Part shown: one piece after another, positions 1-7,325 of the stretch
Numbering within the stretch: the first letter of the stretch is position 1
How the letters are laid out: every line of letters starts with the position of its first letter
Assembly: GCA_910583735.1 (NCBI GenBank)
Contig: CAJTXS010000002.1
Location: forward strand, 1 to 64,000
Length of the DNA: 64,000 nt
Direction: 5' to 3'
Origin: an uncultured Christensenella sp.
Lineage (GTDB): Bacteria; Bacillota; Clostridia; Christensenellales; UBA3700
Notes under the pieces: generated by a model
Told to the model about the DNA's origin: nothing
Seen by the model: the letters and a program-made list of their open reading frames with translations, nothing else
Databases searched by the model: none
Position numbers and translations under genes: made by a program

Positions 1-471
1 ATCGTAAAATTACAACTTGTGTTTTGCGAATAGTTTAGATAGCTTTCGCTACTCTGAATATAACTAATTTATTAGTACTCTATCATCTTTCAAATAAAAT
101 ATAAACACCGTAAATTCAACGCGCTAACCGTGCTTTTATACTGAAAAAGCGCTTATTAATTAATTTTGCAGCTTATTCTGCTCTTCACATGCTATCATAT
201 GCTCAATTAAGCCATATAATCTACTTATCCTATATAATTTTTAGCTTGAATTATGTAATATTTAAGATAAAAAACGAAATGTTATGCCCTGTACTTGCAA
301 TTGATACAGTAAATGCAGTGCAAAATCCAATTTTGCAGTCGTTAGTATATATTTTAATCAATTGAATAGATTTCATCAATTTACAAATCAATATTTAACG
401 ATTAACAGACTCACTACGACTATGTTTTATTCATAATAAGATAATTTTCTTGCAATATGACATTATGAGCG

Positions 472-499
472 AAAAACGCCTTATTAAGGCGTTTTATTT
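472..499. terminator. probable bidirectional intrinsic terminator
   Basis: AAAACGCCTT and AAGGCGTTTT form a ten-base-pair stem with almost no loop spacer, with A-rich sequence before it and T-rich sequence after it, so it could end transcripts from either side. No gene is seen upstream inside the window, so its cognate gene probably lies to the left. Confidence 0.6.
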
Positions 500-583
500 A
501 CCAAATTAAACATTTTTTAACTATATTATTATGAAAATGAGGCTATTTAAGAACTATCAAACTAAAATCAATATCGATAATAA

Positions 584-612
584 TTGCATTTTGGCTTATT
601 ATGTTGTAAAAT
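584..612 (+). promoter_or_regulatory. sigma-A-type promoter of the PadR-like gene
   Basis: TTGCAT (584-589) and TAAAAT (607-612) are separated by 17 nt. The start codon is at 625, 12 nt after the -10, and no Shine-Dalgarno lies between them. The expected transcription start would leave only a few untranslated bases, so the message is probably leaderless or nearly so. Confidence 0.5.
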
Positions 613-624
613 TAATATGTAATT

Positions 625-2154
625 ATGGATAAAGATAAATTGCCCGACAATTCCTCTGTAAATATCGATCTTATCAGAGGTCATATGGATACGATAATTC
701 TTCGTACATTAAGTAACGAAGATAAGTATGGCTATGAAATATTGGACGAAATAAAAGGCAAAAGCAATAATCTATATTCATTAAAGCAGCCTACTCTATA
801 CAGCTGCCTTAAGAGACTAGAAAAGCAAGGATTGATTACTTCTTATAAAGGAGATCTGTCGTACGGCGCGCAGCGCGTATATTACACTCTTACCGATTTA
901 GGAAAGCAATTCCTCGAAAACGATCAGATACAATGGGAATTCAGCCGTACGATTATCAACAGCCTATTATCCGACAGGGACTACGATCCGGATAAGCAAC
1001 CTACCCCATTTGACGTATCTCAATTTCGTCCCCTCACGCGCAGACAACGCACAGACGCCAATTATATTCCTACGGAGAAAGAGATTGAAGAAAACAGTGT
1101 TGAAGTAGATAATAATCTTGTCGAAGATATCGACGACGAAATCCCCTGCTCCGAGGATGCCGTAAATCAAACTGTTACCGAATGCGTAACATACGAACGT
1201 CCTCAGCAGTATAATATCAAAGAAGAATTCGGATACGACGAATTAAGCGTAGACGAGAGCGAAGTAATCGATACCGTTAACAGGTCTTTTGAAAAGGCAA
1301 CGGAAAATAATTTATACACATACGACTATACAGCCGAGAACTCTGCCGGCGATAAATCCGCCGATATAAGCGATTATAAAAAAGCCTTTGCCGAAGATAT
1401 GCTATACGGAAACGGCTATATAGATACAGACGACGACAGTCCATCTGTGGATAAAAATGAAAAATCCGAATTTGCCGACTACACGAATGACGGCACATAT
1501 GCCGTAACGGAAGACAGAGGCGCTAATTATATAGAAAGCTTTAACAAATTATATAACAGAAGCGAAAACGAAAACATCGAGGAAGCATATACTCCTCGCA
1601 GCGCCGGTCGAGCCGTCAATGCCGACTACATCGAAGACGAGCTTACGCTCAACCAACTGCGCGAAAAGATGTATCATGAGGGTTATACCCTCAAGCCTTA
1701 CAGTAAGCAGACTGCATCGTCTTTCTATGTCAACAGATATTTCTACAGCAACAGACTGATGAAGGACTGTACGCTTATTATGTTCCTGCTCTTTACGCTT
1801 GAACTCATAATAACTGCTATTGCAGGCGGAATAACATGGGGTGTTGCAGGAATAATGGTTGCAGTAAGTTTCTTAATCGGAGCCATTGCGGTAATTATCT
1901 ACGCAGTTAATCCCAACAAACGTATTAAAGCCTCATTTAGCGCAAAGAATACATTAATTAACTGCCTAATAGTAATTATCAGCTCTATTGCAATCATTTT
2001 TATATTGGGATTCTACGTATTTGATGTGCAAATCGGCGCATCGAAGAGCTGGATTAAGCCTATAGTAATTCCGCTTGTTTATCTTCTTAACATACCTATA
2101 TCCGTTGGGATATATGCAAAGCTATACTATACTAAGCATTATCACATCAATTAG
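625..2154 (+). CDS. PadR-like regulator fused to a C-terminal membrane domain
   Basis: Residues about 12-115 look like a PadR winged-helix domain (RGHMDTIILRTL, then YGYEI and QPTLYSCLKRLEKQGLI), the family of small ligand- or stress-responsive repressors. Residues about 115-345 are an acidic, low-complexity linker rich in D, E, N and Y. Residues about 380-500 hold three or four hydrophobic segments, so the DNA-binding head is predicted to be tethered to the membrane. Typical PadR proteins are 100-200 residues, so 509 is very long. The gene stands alone, faces the neighbouring TVP38-like gene tail to tail, and its stop overlaps that gene's stop. The ligand and target are unknown; the membrane tether is inferred from hydrophobicity. 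Confidence 0.75.
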   Translation: MDKDKLPDNSSVNIDLIRGHMDTIILRTLSNEDKYGYEILDEIKGKSNNLYSLKQPTLYSCLKRLEKQGLITSYKGDLSYGAQRVYYTLTDLGKQFLENDQIQWEFSRTIINSLLSDRDYDPDKQPTPFDVSQFRPLTRRQRTDANYIPTEKEIEENSVEVDNNLVEDIDDEIPCSEDAVNQTVTECVTYERPQQYNIKEEFGYDELSVDESEVIDTVNRSFEKATENNLYTYDYTAENSAGDKSADISDYKKAFAEDMLYGNGYIDTDDDSPSVDKNEKSEFADYTNDGTYAVTEDRGANYIESFNKLYNRSENENIEEAYTPRSAGRAVNADYIEDELTLNQLREKMYHEGYTLKPYSKQTASSFYVNRYFYSNRLMKDCTLIMFLLFTLELIITAIAGGITWGVAGIMVAVSFLIGAIAVIIYAVNPNKRIKASFSAKNTLINCLIVIISSIAIIFILGFYVFDVQIGASKSWIKPIVIPLVYLLNIPISVGIYAKLYYTKHYHIN

Positions 2155-3077
2155 CGGGGCTCTTTCGACCTTTTGGCTAATTTGACCAAGTTGCCGAAAG
2201 CCCTGCTTATTTTATCAGAAATTTTCTTTATAAAACCGTACAGCGCATCGCCCTTCTTCCACAGTATCAAGAATAATATCACAGTAATTGCAGCTATCGC
2301 AATCCATATAGGTAGAGACTGCAATGTAAAAGGAATATTTAATAATCCTTCCACTACGCCTATATTGGTAAATATTCCTACAGGTCTTACAATAAGCATT
2401 GTTATAAAAAATTCTTTATACGAGTAATCTGTCAATCCCGAAACTATACACAGCAAATCATCGGGAAAGAATGGGAATAGGAACATAAGAAACAATATGA
2501 GTTTCTCTTTTCCGTGAGAAATATTCATATATCTTCTATATGCGCTTTCACCGCACAGCCATACGACGAGTTTTACGCCAAACAATCTACCCAAGGCAAA
2601 GGCAAGCATCGAGCCTATCATAACACCTATAAAGCTATATAATAAAGTATACCATACGCCGAATATTGCAATACCCACGGCAGTCAAAACTATCGACGGA
2701 ATAGGCACGAATGTCACTTGCAGGAATTGCAACACAATATATATAACGGCCGCCCACGCCTCATTGCGCAGTATAAGTTCCCGTAAAGCGTTAAAATCTT
2801 TTACAGTATTCAAGAAACCGTATCTTATTATCACATAATATACTGCGCCGCACAATATTGCACATACGGATAAAATAATTCCGAGTTTCAAAATAAAGAA
2901 TTTGTGATATATCAGACCGCTTATCATCAGCAACGCTACTATCGTGGCAAAAGAGGCGGATGTATAATATAAAATAGAATTGGAGGTAAGATTAAAAATC
3001 AAATCCACCACTACAAACATTGCAGCAAGCGACAATAAAATATATATACCGGATATTATCTTTACCCTCTTGGACAT
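2151..3077 (-). CDS. TVP38/TMEM64 (VTT/DedA-like) membrane protein
   Basis: A 308-residue polytopic membrane protein with about six to eight hydrophobic segments. It carries the VTT-domain hallmarks: a loop with VPIPSIVLTAVG (about residues 125-137), GSMLAFALGRLFG further on, and FPFFPDDLLCIVSG, the version here of the conserved F-P-x-x-P-[ND]-D segment. Members of the SNARE-associated/DedA superfamily are implicated in lipid scrambling or undecaprenyl-phosphate recycling; that role is not shown here. The C-terminal tail is basic and cytoplasmic. The start has no clear Shine-Dalgarno and a TATAAT sits three bases before the ATG, so the true transcript start is uncertain. Its stop overlaps the stop of the convergent PadR-like gene. 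Confidence 0.85.
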   Translation of the reverse strand: MSKRVKIISGIYILLSLAAMFVVVDLIFNLTSNSILYYTSASFATIVALLMISGLIYHKFFILKLGIILSVCAILCGAVYYVIIRYGFLNTVKDFNALRELILRNEAWAAVIYIVLQFLQVTFVPIPSIVLTAVGIAIFGVWYTLLYSFIGVMIGSMLAFALGRLFGVKLVVWLCGESAYRRYMNISHGKEKLILFLMFLFPFFPDDLLCIVSGLTDYSYKEFFITMLIVRPVGIFTNIGVVEGLLNIPFTLQSLPIWIAIAAITVILFLILWKKGDALYGFIKKISDKISRAFGNLVKLAKRSKEPR

Positions 3078-3132
3078 CTCATTATATATTATTTGTACAC
3101 GAGGGCAAAGAATTACTTAATGTCGAATATTT

Positions 3133-3579
3133 TTATAAATTCTGATATTCTTTAATTGCCATACGAGCAAACTTATCGCATCGATTGTTGTTTTCGTTGT
3201 CGGAATGCCCCTTAACCTTAATAAAATCCACCTCATGCTTATCCATAAGTCTAAGCAACTCGAGCCATAGATCTACATTTTTTACATCCTTTTTCCCTAA
3301 AGTGCGCCAACCGTTACTCTGCCACTGACTTAACCAGCCGTTGCTCACGGCGTTGCACACATAGGCAGAATCGCTGTACACGCTGACCTTGCAAGGACTA
3401 AACTTAAGACACTGCAAGCCTCGTATAACAGCCTCCAGTTCCATGCGATTGTTGGTAGTATTACCATCGTATCCGTTGATAATTTTCTCATTATCACCGT
3501 ATATCAATATTGCGCACCAGCCGCCTACGCCCGGATTACCCGAACATGCTCCGTCTGTATATATCGTAACTTCTTTCAT
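3133..3579 (-). CDS. rnhA: ribonuclease HI
   Basis: The 148-residue protein has all four acidic active-site residues in family context: Asp in IYTDGACSGNPG, Glu in NNRMELEAV, Asp in VYSDSAYV and Asp near the end of VKGHSDNENNNRCDKFA. It degrades the RNA strand of RNA-DNA hybrids, removing R-loops and primers in the cytoplasm. Length is standard for bacterial type 1 enzymes without an N-terminal hybrid-binding domain. Its ATG overlaps the proC stop (ATGA), so the two genes are translationally coupled in one transcript. No odd features are seen. Confidence 0.95.
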   Translation of the reverse strand: MKEVTIYTDGACSGNPGVGGWCAILIYGDNEKIINGYDGNTTNNRMELEAVIRGLQCLKFSPCKVSVYSDSAYVCNAVSNGWLSQWQSNGWRTLGKKDVKNVDLWLELLRLMDKHEVDFIKVKGHSDNENNNRCDKFARMAIKEYQNL

Positions 3580-4376
3580 CTACTAATACCGCTGAGCTCC
3601 GCGCTTCTGTTAAAGCACCGCTTAATTCCCTCGCGAATTATTCCATCGAGATTGCTCTCATCATAGCAATTAACCGCCTGAATTGTAGTTCCGCCCTTAG
3701 AGCAAACTCTGTCAATTAGAATGTCAAGCGTATCGCTACTCGCCTTAACCATCTCCGCTGCACCGACAAAAGTTGCAAGCGTAAGCGCTTTGCTCGCCTC
3801 TTCGCTCAGCCCGCCGTCCATACCGCCCTTTATCATCGAGCGTATAAAATAATATACATAAGCAGGTCCGCTACCGCTCACGCTGGTAACAGCGTCAAAA
3901 GCTGTCTCGGGCAAAAACAGCGTTTCGCCTGTAGTATCGAATATTGACTTAACAAATGCGTTAATCTCATCTCCCGCATCGTTATCCGCTATTACAACCA
4001 TGCCCTTTCCAACCGCGCAGGGAGTATTGGGCATTACTCTTATCGCCGCCACATTAATCGGTAATGCGGCTTTAATTGCATAGCTATTAATGCCTGCCAT
4101 TATACTGATAACTGCTTTAGCCTTTACCGTAGCAAGCGATGCCGAAACGCTTGCAAACACTTGCGGCTTTATCGACAGTATTATATATTCGCACTCGTTA
4201 AATATAATATTCATATCATCGGTAACAGCTATATTACCTACGGTGATGTCTTTATTAACATCGCCCATTATTATATCGGACTCGTTCATCAATCCCTGCG
4301 TAATTAAGCCCGAAGAGATTGCCCTTGCCATATTACCAGCTCCGATAAATCCGAGTTTATATTTATATTGTGCCAT
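3576..4376 (-). CDS. proC: pyrroline-5-carboxylate reductase
   Basis: Catalyses the last step of proline synthesis, NAD(P)H-dependent reduction of pyrroline-5-carboxylate. The N-terminal Rossmann motif GFIGAGNMA, the central VMPNTPCAVGKGM and the signature SGSGPAYVYYFI with a downstream GGTTIQAV are all present. I place the start at 4376 (MAQYKYKLG): GAGGAAA lies a few bases before it. An in-frame ATG at 4391 would put that Shine-Dalgarno inside the coding sequence and has none of its own. The gene is cotranscribed with rnhA and divergent from the tRNA-Trp gene. Confidence 0.95.
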   Translation of the reverse strand: MAQYKYKLGFIGAGNMARAISSGLITQGLMNESDIIMGDVNKDITVGNIAVTDDMNIIFNECEYIILSIKPQVFASVSASLATVKAKAVISIMAGINSYAIKAALPINVAAIRVMPNTPCAVGKGMVVIADNDAGDEINAFVKSIFDTTGETLFLPETAFDAVTSVSGSGPAYVYYFIRSMIKGGMDGGLSEEASKALTLATFVGAAEMVKASSDTLDILIDRVCSKGGTTIQAVNCYDESNLDGIIREGIKRCFNRSAELSGISR

Positions 4377-4408
4377 GTGTTTTCCTCGCATATTGTTGTT
4401 AATTTATG

Positions 4409-4437
4409 TTGACTTATACTCTCTTATAGAGTATAAT
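4409..4437 (+). promoter_or_regulatory. promoter of tRNA-Trp
   Basis: TTGACT (4409-4414) and TATAAT (4432-4437) with an exact 17-nt spacer sit 12 nt before the mature tRNA 5' end, as expected for a strong stable-RNA promoter. The spacer itself holds an inverted repeat (TATACTCT/AGAGTATA) that overlaps the -10. Confidence 0.8.
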
Positions 4438-4449
4438 AATTCTGCTCTT

Positions 4450-4524
4450 AGGGGAGTGGCTCAACGGTAGAGTAGTGGTCTCCAAAACCATTGGTTGCGT
4501 GTTCGAATCGCGTCTCCCCTGCCA
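4450..4524 (+). tRNA. trnW: tRNA-Trp (anticodon CCA)
   Basis: Cloverleaf read by eye: acceptor AGGGGAG pairs with CTCCCCT, followed by discriminator G and an encoded CCA. The anticodon loop CTCCAAA sits between TGGT and ACCA, giving anticodon CCA for UGG. The T loop is TTCGAAT within a stem that includes two G-T pairs. G73 is the usual discriminator of bacterial tRNA-Trp. An intrinsic terminator follows immediately, and the 3' end is duplicated downstream in a tandem array. Confidence 0.93.
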
Positions 4525-4935
4525 ATCCTAAACGACTTACTTATTTAAGTAGGTCGTTTTTATTTACATATTCACGCAACTGCGGTTGCGTTGCACGCTC
4601 GCAGGCTCGCTGTAAGGCGAATCGCGTCTCCCCTGCCAATCCTAAACGACTTACTTGTTAAGGTAGGTCGTTTTTTTTACATATTCACGCAATACGGTTG
4701 CGTTGCACGCTCACAGGCTCGCTGTAAGGCGAATCGCGTCTCCCCTGCCAAAACGACTTGCTATTTAAGTAGGTCGTTATTTATTTACATATTCACGCAA
4801 CACGGTTGCGTTGCACGCTCGCAAGCTCGCTGTAAGGCGAATCGCGTCTCCCCTGCCAAAACGACTTGCTTTAGTAGGTCGTTTTTTATTTACATAGACA
4901 CGCAACACGGTTGCGTTGCACGCTCGCAGGCTCGC
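4504..4935 (+). repeat. tandem array duplicating the tRNA-Trp 3' end and terminator
   Basis: The last 21 bases of the tRNA (cgaatcgcgtctcccctgcca, shown minus its last base in any comparison) occur at 4504-4524 (genuine) and again at 4618-4638, 4730-4750 and 4838-4858, giving periods of 114, 112 and 108 bp. Each copy is followed by an AAACGAC...GTCGTTT hairpin, a short AT stretch with ACATATTCACGCAA, the inverted repeat ACGCAA/TTGCGT, and a GC-rich segment TTGCACGCTCGCAGGCTCGC. The last unit stops at 4935 after that segment. In each unit GGTTGCGT and the tRNA tail are separated by about 26 nt; in the real tRNA the same two blocks are separated by only GTT. Copies differ by point changes and small indels, so the array is not brand new. 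Confidence 0.85.
4530..4562 (+). terminator. tRNA-Trp terminator, first of four tandem copies
   Basis: AAACGAC and GTCGTTT form the stem, extended by ACTT/AAGT, and are followed by a T run. Related hairpins recur at about 4644-4678, 4750-4781 and 4858-4888, one per repeat unit. The third has lost part of its T run (GTCGTTAT). Confidence 0.8.
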
Positions 4936-5068
4936 AAAAAATAAAATTATATATATTTTATGTTTTATTTTGCATAATGCATTTTATATTCGCATAAATC
5001 GGCAAATATCTCCGACCTGCAATTTATTGACTAACACTATTCAGCTATATGAGCGTATATAACAGTTG
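4936..5068. other. AT-rich spacer with a palindrome
   Basis: Between the repeat array and the purB stop lies an AT-rich stretch. AAAATAAAA and TTTTATTTT flank an AT core at about 4937-4970 and could form a weak bidirectional terminator for the convergent tRNA and purB transcripts. No gene is seen. Confidence 0.35.
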
Positions 5069-6493
5069 TTAAACCGATATATGCGCTTGAGCGCCCAAGC
5101 AATCTGCGTTGGCGTCGATTATCGGTTTAACGTACTCGTTTACGAATTCTTCGGTTTGCTCTTTTGCCCTGCCTATAAAATTGACGGGGTCAAGCAAACT
5201 GTCGATTTTATCATGAATTGCTTTGAATGCGTCGTCAGACTTAATCCTATCAATCAAATCATTATCTTTACCGAACTGCTTGACCATCTTAGACGCTTCC
5301 ATAGAGTGAACTCTGATGCGCTCATGAAGCTCCTGCCTGTCGCCGCCCGCCTTTACGCACTCCATCAAGATAACTTCCGTAGACATAAATGGGAGCTCTG
5401 CGGCAATATGCTTATTGATAGTATTCGTATATACGACAAGACCGTCCGCAACGTTGAGATAGAGTTCCAATACAGCGTCAACGGACAAGAATGTCTGCGC
5501 CATAACGAGGCGCCTATTGGCAGAATCGTCGAGCGTACGCTCCAACCACTGCGTACCGGCGGTTATAGCGGCATTTACAGGCAAAGACAAAGCGTATCTT
5601 GCAAGCGAACATATCCTCTCGCTACGCATAGGATTGCGCTTATATGCCATGGCGGACGAACCTATCTGCGACTTCTCGAACGGCTCTTCTATCTCCTTCA
5701 TGTTCTGAAGCAATCTGATATCGTTACCGAACTTGTAAGCGCTCTGCGCAATCTGCGACAAAACGCTTAAAATATTATAATCATACTTACGCGAATATGT
5801 CTGACCCGATACGGCGAATGTCTTATCAAAGCCCATCTTGGAAGTTACCAACTTATCAAGGCGCTTTACCTTGTCATGATCTCCGTCGAATAGCTGCAAG
5901 AAACTTGCCTGAGTACCGGTTGTTCCCTTAACGCCCCTCAGCTTTGTAGACGCTATACAATGATCGATACTCTCCAGATCCATTAATAAATCTTGCATCC
6001 ACAGCGTAGCTCTCTTACCTACCGTAACGAGCTGCGCCGGTTGTAAATGAGTAAATCCAAGCGTAGGCACCGCTGCATTCTTAAGCGCAAAATCAGCGAG
6101 CGCGTTGATGACGTTAATCAGCTTCTTTCTAAGCAACAGTAATCCGTCATGATAGATAATGATATCGGAATTATCCGTAACATAGCAGCTCGTCGCGCCC
6201 AAATGTATTATGGGGCTAGCTTTAGGGCACTGTTGACCGTAAGCGTAAACATAAGCCATTACGTCGTGACGGACCTCTTTCTCCCTTGCGCGCGCGACAT
6301 CGAAATTAATGTCCTCGCAATGAGCCTGCAACTCGTCTATCTGCTCTTGCGTAATATTTAAGCCCAATTCCTTCTCGCTTTGCGCAAGCGCTATCCATAG
6401 TTTGCGCCAAAGAACCATACGATGTTCTTCGCTGAAATTTTCGAGCATAGGTTTAGTCGCATAACGCGTGGTCAACGGATCAGTATATATCAT
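5069..6493 (-). CDS. purB: adenylosuccinate lyase
   Basis: A cytoplasmic enzyme of the fumarase/aspartase superfamily that acts twice in purine synthesis, releasing fumarate from SAICAR and from adenylosuccinate. The 474-residue protein shows the superfamily signature SSAMAYKRNPMRSE, the HLGATSCYVTDN segment and the GFTHLQPAQ motif that carries an active-site His. Length is normal. The start is supported by AAAGGCGG seven bases before the ATG. No other pur gene is nearby, so it is a stand-alone unit. A TATAAT lies in the AT-rich leader, but I cannot assign a convincing -35. Confidence 0.96.
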   Translation of the reverse strand: MIYTDPLTTRYATKPMLENFSEEHRMVLWRKLWIALAQSEKELGLNITQEQIDELQAHCEDINFDVARAREKEVRHDVMAYVYAYGQQCPKASPIIHLGATSCYVTDNSDIIIYHDGLLLLRKKLINVINALADFALKNAAVPTLGFTHLQPAQLVTVGKRATLWMQDLLMDLESIDHCIASTKLRGVKGTTGTQASFLQLFDGDHDKVKRLDKLVTSKMGFDKTFAVSGQTYSRKYDYNILSVLSQIAQSAYKFGNDIRLLQNMKEIEEPFEKSQIGSSAMAYKRNPMRSERICSLARYALSLPVNAAITAGTQWLERTLDDSANRRLVMAQTFLSVDAVLELYLNVADGLVVYTNTINKHIAAELPFMSTEVILMECVKAGGDRQELHERIRVHSMEASKMVKQFGKDNDLIDRIKSDDAFKAIHDKIDSLLDPVNFIGRAKEQTEEFVNEYVKPIIDANADCLGAQAHISV

Positions 6494-6630
6494 AAAAACC
6501 GCCTTTAATTAAAGATTTATTTTATTATAATATATTATATAATAAAAATCCACTATTGGCGGTGTCGGTAAACAAAATAACGGGCGCAGCCAAAAGCGCA
6601 TTTCCCATAGGGATCAAACATACGATTATA

Positions 6631-6664
6631 AAAAGCTCTCAAACAAATTTTTTGAGAGCTTTTA
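6631..6664 (-). terminator. terminator of the zinc-ribbon gene
   Basis: AAAGCTCTCAAA and TTTGAGAGCTTT pair around a short loop, with a T run on the minus-strand side. It lies about 45 bases after the stop of the gene at 6710-7093 and before purB. Confidence 0.8.
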
Positions 6665-6709
6665 ACTAAACATTTTAAGAACGATAAATTGAAATTTATT
6701 TCAAATTCT

Positions 6710-7093
6710 TTAATTATAATGTTTTTTACACCAATCTTTCTTTTTACAGTTAGTACATTTTAATTTTGCATATTTGGAATCACTTCCGGCACCAAAGCTT
6801 AAAATACTACCGAAAATTCCCAAAATGCCGTTTGTGAAAAAAACTTTGTAAGGGTTAGCCTTGAATTTATTACCGCAATGCGGGCATTCGTAAATTGTAC
6901 CAAGATAATATATCGGAATTTCTATGGCACTTATAACTATTGCAACGGAAAAGTAAATCGCAAACCCAATCCAATCTTGTGAAACACCGTACATAACACT
7001 TAAACCGAAACATATTCCGATAAGTATTATCAAGAGAATACTGATGAATAACTTGATTTTTTCCTTGTGGGATAATTTACGCTTTTTAGTCAT
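6710..7093 (-). CDS. small membrane protein with a C-terminal zinc ribbon, function unknown
   Basis: I do not recognise a named family. The 127-residue protein has a basic N-terminus, two hydrophobic segments (about residues 14-35 and 40-62), then CPHC (about 71-74) and CTNCKKKDWC near the end, which together could bind one zinc as a cytoplasmic ribbon. Between them is a hydrophobic, Gly-rich stretch (FFTNGILGIFGSILSFGAG). Base composition is more AT-rich and Lys-rich than its neighbours, which may hint at later acquisition. It sits where many sporulating Firmicutes have spo0A, downstream of spoIVB, but shows no resemblance to a response regulator. No clear Shine-Dalgarno is present. Confidence 0.7.
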   Translation of the reverse strand: MTKKRKLSHKEKIKLFISILLIILIGICFGLSVMYGVSQDWIGFAIYFSVAIVISAIEIPIYYLGTIYECPHCGNKFKANPYKVFFTNGILGIFGSILSFGAGSDSKYAKLKCTNCKKKDWCKKHYN

Positions 7094-7129
7094 AACATTA
7101 TTCGCTAAATTACTGTATATTGTATAATT

Positions 7130-7158
7130 ATTATATAACGAAAAATGAAAGAGCGCAA
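7130..7158 (-). promoter_or_regulatory. putative promoter of the zinc-ribbon gene
   Basis: On the minus strand, TTGCGC (7158-7153) and TATAAT (7135-7130) are 17 nt apart, 36 nt before the ATG. The leader has no visible Shine-Dalgarno. Confidence 0.45.
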
Positions 7159-7231
7159 CCGATTGAATTTTACGTGAAATATAAAAAGTATGTATATCTC
7201 AATAGGCTACACGTAACCTAATTCGTCCACG

Positions 7232-7257
7232 AAAAAGGCACAGCTTAACGCTATGCC
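7232..7257 (-). terminator. terminator downstream of spoIVB
   Basis: On the minus strand GGCATAGC and GCTGTGCC pair around GTTAA with one mismatch, followed directly by TTTTT. It lies about 70 bases after the spoIVB stop and closes the long minus-strand series of genes. Confidence 0.75.
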
Positions 7258-7325
7258 TAAGTCTTTTTATTTGCGCCTTATTAAATTCAATGTGGCAACT
7301 ACGGTAATGCCGCGCTATTTACATA

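Larger units (their letters stand above)
1..624. other. AT-rich intergenic region, no gene recognised
   Basis: No open frame with a recognisable product is seen on either strand. The only structured elements are a perfect inverted repeat near 472-496 and a promoter-like pair just before the PadR-like gene. The rest is AT-rich and unassigned; it may hold the 3' flank of a gene lying left of the window. Confidence 0.5.

Noticed and set aside
4504..4935. CRISPR array
   Set aside because: Units are about 110 bp with the whole unit repeated, no unique spacers, and contain tRNA and terminator sequence.
4591..4944. 117-codon frame across the repeat array after tRNA-Trp
   Set aside because: It is only the translation of the tandem repeats; unit lengths vary by non-multiples of three in part, and there is no start site signal.
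5066..5770. 234-codon plus-strand frame opposite purB
   Set aside because: Shadow of purB, no motifs and no ribosome site.
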